Part shown: positions 58,701 through 64,000 of the stretch, in pieces
Layout of the letters: the number at the start of each line of letters is the position of its first letter
Numbering within the stretch: position 1 is the stretch's first letter
Assembly: GCA_039720395.1 (NCBI GenBank)
Contig: CM077828.1
Span: forward strand, 23,044,717-23,108,716
Reading direction: 5' to 3'
Source: Liquidambar formosana
Taxonomy: Eukaryota; Streptophyta; Magnoliopsida; Saxifragales; Altingiaceae
Length of the DNA stretch: 64,000 nt
Notes under the pieces: generated by a model
Database searches by the model: none
Seen by the model: the letters and a program-made list of their open reading frames with translations, nothing else
What the model was told of the DNA's origin: nothing
Made by a program: the position numbers and the translations under genes

Positions 58701-61700
58701 ACACCCCTGTGTCGATATGGGAAACTTGGAATACGTGTCAAATAGCAGAACTCTTCTCCAAATTATTGCGGATATTTTACTTCATTAGCTCTAAGTTTTG
58801 AATTATTCCAACACCAAATAACTCCCTAATCTTGAACCTCTTACAATGTCATGAAGGAAATTTCATAGGTTGGATTTGAATATTTGAGCTACGAACATCT
58901 TTTTAGACCTTTTGGTTAATTTTCTTGTGCAGATGTCAATAATGACAACTATATCAGATTGTTGTGGATCATCTCTTTAGTTCATTTATTTGTTTGAACA
59001 TAGAAGTTTCGTTCTTTTAGTTTTGACCAAATGATTTGTGGGATGCTATCCTGGCTGTGCATCATTTTTGTGGCTGTGACCATGAAGATTTTTATTAAAA
59101 AATTGTAATCTTAACTTGATATTTATGACATGATTATGTGCATGCATGGAATTGCATATTGGGTTATTGAGATGAATGTTTTGACTTTTGATTAGTAGTT
59201 TTTTGATAACTTGATCAAGGTAGGAAAACTTGAGGACTTAATCTCGTAAGTCTTTCTTTTCAGATCTTGGCTGATAACCTTATTGAGCGACTCCCAATGA
59301 ACCTGGGGAAACTTCAGTCTGTAAAAGTTCTCGCGCTTGATGGGAATCGAATTACAACCTTGCCCGATGAATGTAATTTTCTTCTTTAAATAGTAAGAGA
59401 ATATGATATTTAATGTAGTTGATTGTATAATGTATCTTTATTTTCATCTGCTAAGTTTCTGGGGTAAATGCTTCTCGCTTAAGATTATACTACATATGTT
59501 TCTAACCAGATTTACATTTCCGTGTCTAGTGGGCCTGCTGGTGAGGCTTGAGCGGTTATCCATATCTGGAAATTTGTTAACATGCTTACCAGAAACTATA
59601 GGGAGCTTGCGCAATGTGAGTAATTGCATCTTGTGATACGTGAATCCGATCTGACTGTTTTACAGTCCTCTTTCATTTGATTCAATATCCGTGTTTATGA
59701 CAGTTTAATGTCATTAAAATTGTGATTTTAGAACTTGAAATTATTTCCAAGTTGATTTTTTCTTTATTGGTTGGGATTGGATATCTTTTATTAATAATAT
59801 TTAAAGTTGCCAAACTTAGCGAGTAAAAAAAATATGGTGAACTTTTGTTTCATTTTCTTGTGTTTAATTCTTTATTTCTTTTATTTGTTCTCTCCTGTAG
59901 TATACAGTATACTTTTTTTTTTTTTTTTTTTTTTGGGGGGGGGGGGGGGAGATTATAGTCAATCCTCAGAATTTACAACATTCACCTTGAATCGGTAATT
60001 TGCTTCTCTTGGGTTTTTATATGTTTGTAGTGATTATTAATTTTTTGCTCTTAAATATATCTTCCATTTTTTTTTTTCAACTCCCTGTGATATTGGCGTG
60101 AATTTATTTTTCCCATGACTATGCTTACCATGCTTTAGTACAAGTAATTTGTTCTCCTTGAAATGGTAGTTGTTGTGTTTGATGGGTGGAATGGGAAGAG
60201 TGGTTGATTGGAATATCTAGAAGCTGATATAGGAGTTGAATGAAGCTGCAGTTCCTTTAGAATAGAAAAATATGGACAATTAGAAATTGGCTGAAATTGC
60301 TTTAGCGAATGCTATAATTTAACTTCCCAAATTCATGATTTGGAATATGATAATGCTGATTGCTTTGACAATGCAGTTGTTGCTGTTAAATATTTCGAAT
60401 AATAACTTAAAGTCTCTTCCAGAATCAATTGGTAGTTGCTTCTCTCTGGAAGAATTACAAGCAAATGGTATGTTTAAATTTGCTTTTTATCTTTCTCACA
60501 TTTCATACTTCTCCCTTTGTTTTTTTATTTTATTTTATTTTATTTTTAATTTCACAATTATTACCATCTGTTGAGCACCAGAGGAATATGTGATTTGGGA
60601 ATTATGAAATATCTGAGGTCCAACGTCACCATTTTGCATTGTGGTGCACATGCAAAATTTTGTACTTCTATTTTAATCAGAGTGGTACTGATCATTTACA
60701 CACCCATGCACACACACACACACACACACACACATTTCATTTAGTCTTTGTAAAATATTTGACATGTTGTATGCCAAGTTTTTTCACATGATATTTTGAC
60801 CAAAGTTCTTGAAGATTTGAATACTTTGCTTATCATATTTGTTCTACCATGTTCCAGAGGATATCTTACATCATGTCGATTAAGCAGTGCAGGCTGCACT
60901 TGGGGTTTTTACCTAAATGTACAAGCATAAGAAATATTTTTTAATTGCTCATCATGTTTTTAATTGGTGATAGGAGACTTTTTCATCATTTTAACTCCGC
61001 AATGCCTGTTTTGAGATTTTAAAAAATTTCATGTAACTCAGGATTCACAAAAACAATATATTCTCTATTTTGATAGGTTTTCTTCGGTTACACTTTTCTT
61101 TGTGTTTTCGGAATAAGATATTGCCAGAATACCCTCAGCGAATATCCTTTGTTTCTCATTGGAAAATAATAGTTGCTATCTAGTCAGTAGTCACTAATGG
61201 GAGCTTCACGTCCAGTTAACAAGGGATATAATTGCCTAGGAGATTCTACTGCTAGATTTGGTGTGTTAAGCTCCAACTCTCATAGGTGTACCATGTACCA
61301 TATCTGGACATTTTTATTTTTGGCGATCAGTGGAACCATGGGCAACAGTCTAAACAAAGCCGGTAGATTTTATCTTTTATTTTTCATTCTTTTTATTTTC
61401 TTTCCTTCTTTTATTTTTTGTTCTTTTTCTTTTCTGTCCATCTTTTTTATTATTTTTTTTCCTTCTAATAAAGCGGATGGTGAACAGGTAGGTATTCAGC
61501 TACCCAACCTTAGATAGTTGGGGTAAGTGTTGTTTAGATCTTTCCTATGTTGTGGATACAATGTTTCAGGAATGTTAGCACTTCTTACTTTGTAGAGATA
61601 TTCTTCCTAGTTCGGTAGCATTCTGGCATTGTAATTAATTTTGGACATCTTATGGGTTCAGTTGATTTTTTTTGGTTTTTGTTTTTTTGGTTTTGCGCTG

Positions 61701-64000
61701 AGATATGGGGTTCTGTTGATGAATGCAACTTATTACATGTTAAATAAGATTTTCTCCGTGTTAGTGTTAAGTTTTATTTTGTGATCCTAAATTTGTAATA
61801 ACTTTCATTCATATGTATAAAGAGTTGTCTTGATGGAAGCTAGAGGAGTTCTTGTCATGATTCTGCACTGTACTTTACATGGCATCTTCTTTGTTATTCC
61901 TCTGGTTTTGTTCGAAGAATTCCTAGTGAATTGATCATTTGTCTTTGCTGATGTGCCATGCTTGCGTGGCTTTACCTTTCATTTTTATCTCCTACATCTT
62001 CATGATTCTGGATTACCTTTGCAGATAATTCTATTGAAGATATTCCTCCATCAATTTGCAACCTCATTCATCTAAAGTCACTCTGTTTAGACAACAATAA
62101 TGTGAACCAGGTATTTACTATACAATTTAAATCTTATTGAACTTCTTTGATTATGTATTCTGTAGTAGCTATCATTAGTTATCCTTTTTTTTTGCTTTTT
62201 TCTTTTTCTTTTTCCTTTTCCATTTGTTTTGCATGTTTATCTTTATATGTTATGGAAGAATCGTTAATATTCTTTTTAAATCGACGCCACTTAGAGTGTT
62301 GTATGTTCATGCTGACTGAATAGGGTAATTGCTGTCGGGAAGCATATGCATAATTTTATATTAAGTTGATGATATACAGATAAAACATGTATATTTTTAG
62401 ATTATGATTCAAACATCTAAATATGTCAAAAATTAACCATTGTCTGATTGTTTTAATAATCCCCTTAATTATGTACTAATTTTAGGAAATTTATCCCATC
62501 AATTCCCCATATTTTCTCTTTTCCTTTTCATTGCTGTTGGTTTCCTCTCTCTCTCTCTCTCCTGTAATTAAATACATGCAGATCTCGTCAACTTTCCTCA
62601 AGTTGAAGCCTAGGTTCTTTTCGTTCTTAATTGGATCCTGTTATGTTTATTGCTTTTCCTTACTTCTACCTCAAATTTTAGAAATTAAAAATGGGAAAAA
62701 AAATTTGCATAAGTGAGAATGATGGATCATAGTTATGGGAAGCTTCCATATGAAGCCTTCAGAATCTGGATCAAAGGTTTATTTGTCTAGTCAAAGGCTC
62801 AAAGCTAATGAACAAAATTGATGACCATAATATTGAAATATCTTAGGTAAATCTTTTTGCCTTCGAGTATGAGCTCACTGAACTTGCCATTAAGAAACTA
62901 ATAGTTGCAAGATTGGAGAATGCAATCTGTTTCTATCTCTCTCTCTCTGTCTCTCTCTTTTTCCGCTGCAAATGCAATTTGTTTTGCATAGAGCAATGTA
63001 GTTCCACCTAGAGTGGAGGCTTTGTTGCCAGTTACCCTGAGTAAGTTTTCTGGAATTTTTTTTTTTTTTTTTTTAAATCAATAGAATCTACCCTTACCTG
63101 ATTGTCTTTCTTGCCTCATTCCCTCTCGTGTAAATGTAGGATTTTCAAGGAATATATTGTCCATTTCATGTCTGTTACAATGTGGCTGAGATGCAATGAA
63201 TCTTTTTTTGATTGTCTTTGGGATTATGTCATATTTGCCATGCTTAGTGAGTTGTTTTCTGTGGTGATTGAAGTTTTTTTTTTTTTTTTTTTTTTGCCAA
63301 GTCTGTGGTGATTGAAGTTAGTTATTTAAAGGTGGTCGCAACTTGCAAGTAGTTGGAAATCATTGTTTGATGTCCACTTTGAAAAGAAAAAAAAATCCAA
63401 TGGACAGTTCTTTGAAAATTTGGTCTTCTAGAATATTCTAAAGGGTGATCATGGGGCAATAAATATTGATGGGGATTGCCAGAGCCAAGTGTCAACGAAG
63501 TGAGGTGTCAATGTGTTACCTTAATTATTTGTGGGTGGCAACTCATACCCTTCAAAGTCAATTCATCCTTCCACCAATATCTTCAGATTTTTTGTATTTG
63601 TACTAGTCGATATTACATTATATTCATGCTTATCATGACATAACATGACATGCCTATGCTATATATTTATGTTCCTGCACCCATTGCTGCCTTGCTGACA
63701 GATACCGCCAAATCTATTGAAAGACTGCAAGGTTCTGCAGAATATTTCTCTGCATGAGAATCCCATTTCAATGGATCAATTCCAGCAGGTGAGTCACAAT
63801 TCCCTTATTTCTTGGTGTGCTTTCTAAGTTGACATCATAATCACCAATGTTATGTATATTTCACTCCTATAGAACTTACACCAAAATCTGGTTTAGATGG
63901 AAGGTTTCCAAGAGTTTGAAGCCCGGAGGAAAAAGAAGTTTGACAAGCAAATTGATTCCAACGTGATGATCAGTTCCAAAGGCCTTGATGAGGGTGTTGA
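55710..64000 (+). CDS. N-myristoylated leucine-rich-repeat protein (LRRC57-like), 5' part
   Basis: This is an intracellular LRR protein of the short Ras-group/LRRC57 type; the role in plants is not well known. Nine exons join in frame: 55710-55808, 57341-57410, 57924-57970, 59264-59372, 59530-59615, 60377-60467, 62025-62110, 63702-63788 and 63897 to beyond 64000. The product starts MGCCSSSNADSKASR: Gly2 is set up for myristoylation and Cys3/Cys4 for palmitoylation, implying membrane anchoring. About eight LRRs of 22-23 residues follow, for example VRTLDLTHNKLVDIPMEINK, VLALDGNRITTLPDELG and LLNISNNNLKSLPESIGS. After the repeats come NPISMDQFQQ and MEGFQEFEARRKKKFDKQID. Most introns fall at equivalent points of the repeats. 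The first intron appears to start GC rather than GT. The 3' end is outside the window. Confidence 0.92.
59913..59949 (+). repeat. T22-G15 tract in an LRR-gene intron
   Basis: About 22 T immediately followed by about 15 G, within the intron between exons 5 and 6. Confidence 0.95.
60709..60734 (+). repeat. CA microsatellite in an LRR-gene intron
   Basis: A nearly pure run of CA dinucleotides within the long intron between exons 6 and 7. Confidence 0.9.

Noticed and set aside
1..64000. CRISPR array, operon, phage or other prokaryotic system
   Set aside because: All genes are spliced plant genes; no regularly spaced repeats with unique spacers and no prokaryotic signals were found.

Overview
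This is nuclear DNA of a flowering plant, almost certainly a eudicot and probably woody. The evidence is spliced genes with short GT-AG introns, plant-only protein families (UGT, NAC, plastid biotin carboxyl carrier protein, plant-type diacylglycerol kinase), AT-rich spacers full of MITEs, SINEs and microsatellites, and a telo-box in front of a ribosomal protein gene. There are no operons. Exon models were built by joining open reading frames at consensus splice sites, checking reading phase, and comparing with remembered family sequences. No search was run.

Layout. 1-421: 3' end of a UDP-glycosyltransferase (UGT83A-like), plus strand. 422-6274: spacer with tandem repeats. 6275-7090: short two-exon NAC-domain gene, minus strand. 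7.1-15.3 kb: a large transposon-rich spacer with a 1.9 kb hAT-like element carrying internal minisatellites, and a nearly perfect 435 bp palindrome. 15351-18847: seven-exon plastid acetyl-CoA carboxylase BCCP gene, minus strand. 19.4-21 kb: tandemly duplicated fold-back repeat and an LTR-like remnant. 22495-25893: four-exon ribosomal protein eS19 gene, plus strand. 29437-37647: seven coding exons of diacylglycerol kinase, plus strand. 38.1 kb: a SINE with a perfect 15 bp target-site duplication. 38790-39284: a 164-residue unrecognised plant protein, minus strand. 39.3-47.2 kb: spacer with at least six recognisable short transposons, including a Tourist-like MITE with perfect 24 bp terminal repeats, a second SINE, and a fold-back element next to a TA microsatellite. 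49547-50989: intron-less coding region of UDP-glucose 6-dehydrogenase behind a probable 2 kb leader intron. 51-55.4 kb: spacer with a second TA-flanked fold-back element. 55710-64000: nine exons, running off the window, of an N-myristoylated LRR protein resembling LRRC57.

The genes are ordinary housekeeping and regulatory loci and do not form a pathway cluster. BCCP (fatty acid synthesis), diacylglycerol kinase (phosphatidic acid signalling) and UDP-glucose dehydrogenase (cell-wall precursors) are unrelated neighbours. I did not find a convincing new biological system. The most unusual features are non-coding: the 435 bp palindrome, the fold-back elements embedded in TA microsatellites, and recurrent compound poly-T/poly-G tracts. 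Among the genes, the short NAC protein with an altered DNA-binding subdomain and a probable GC-AG intron in the LRR gene deserve a second look.
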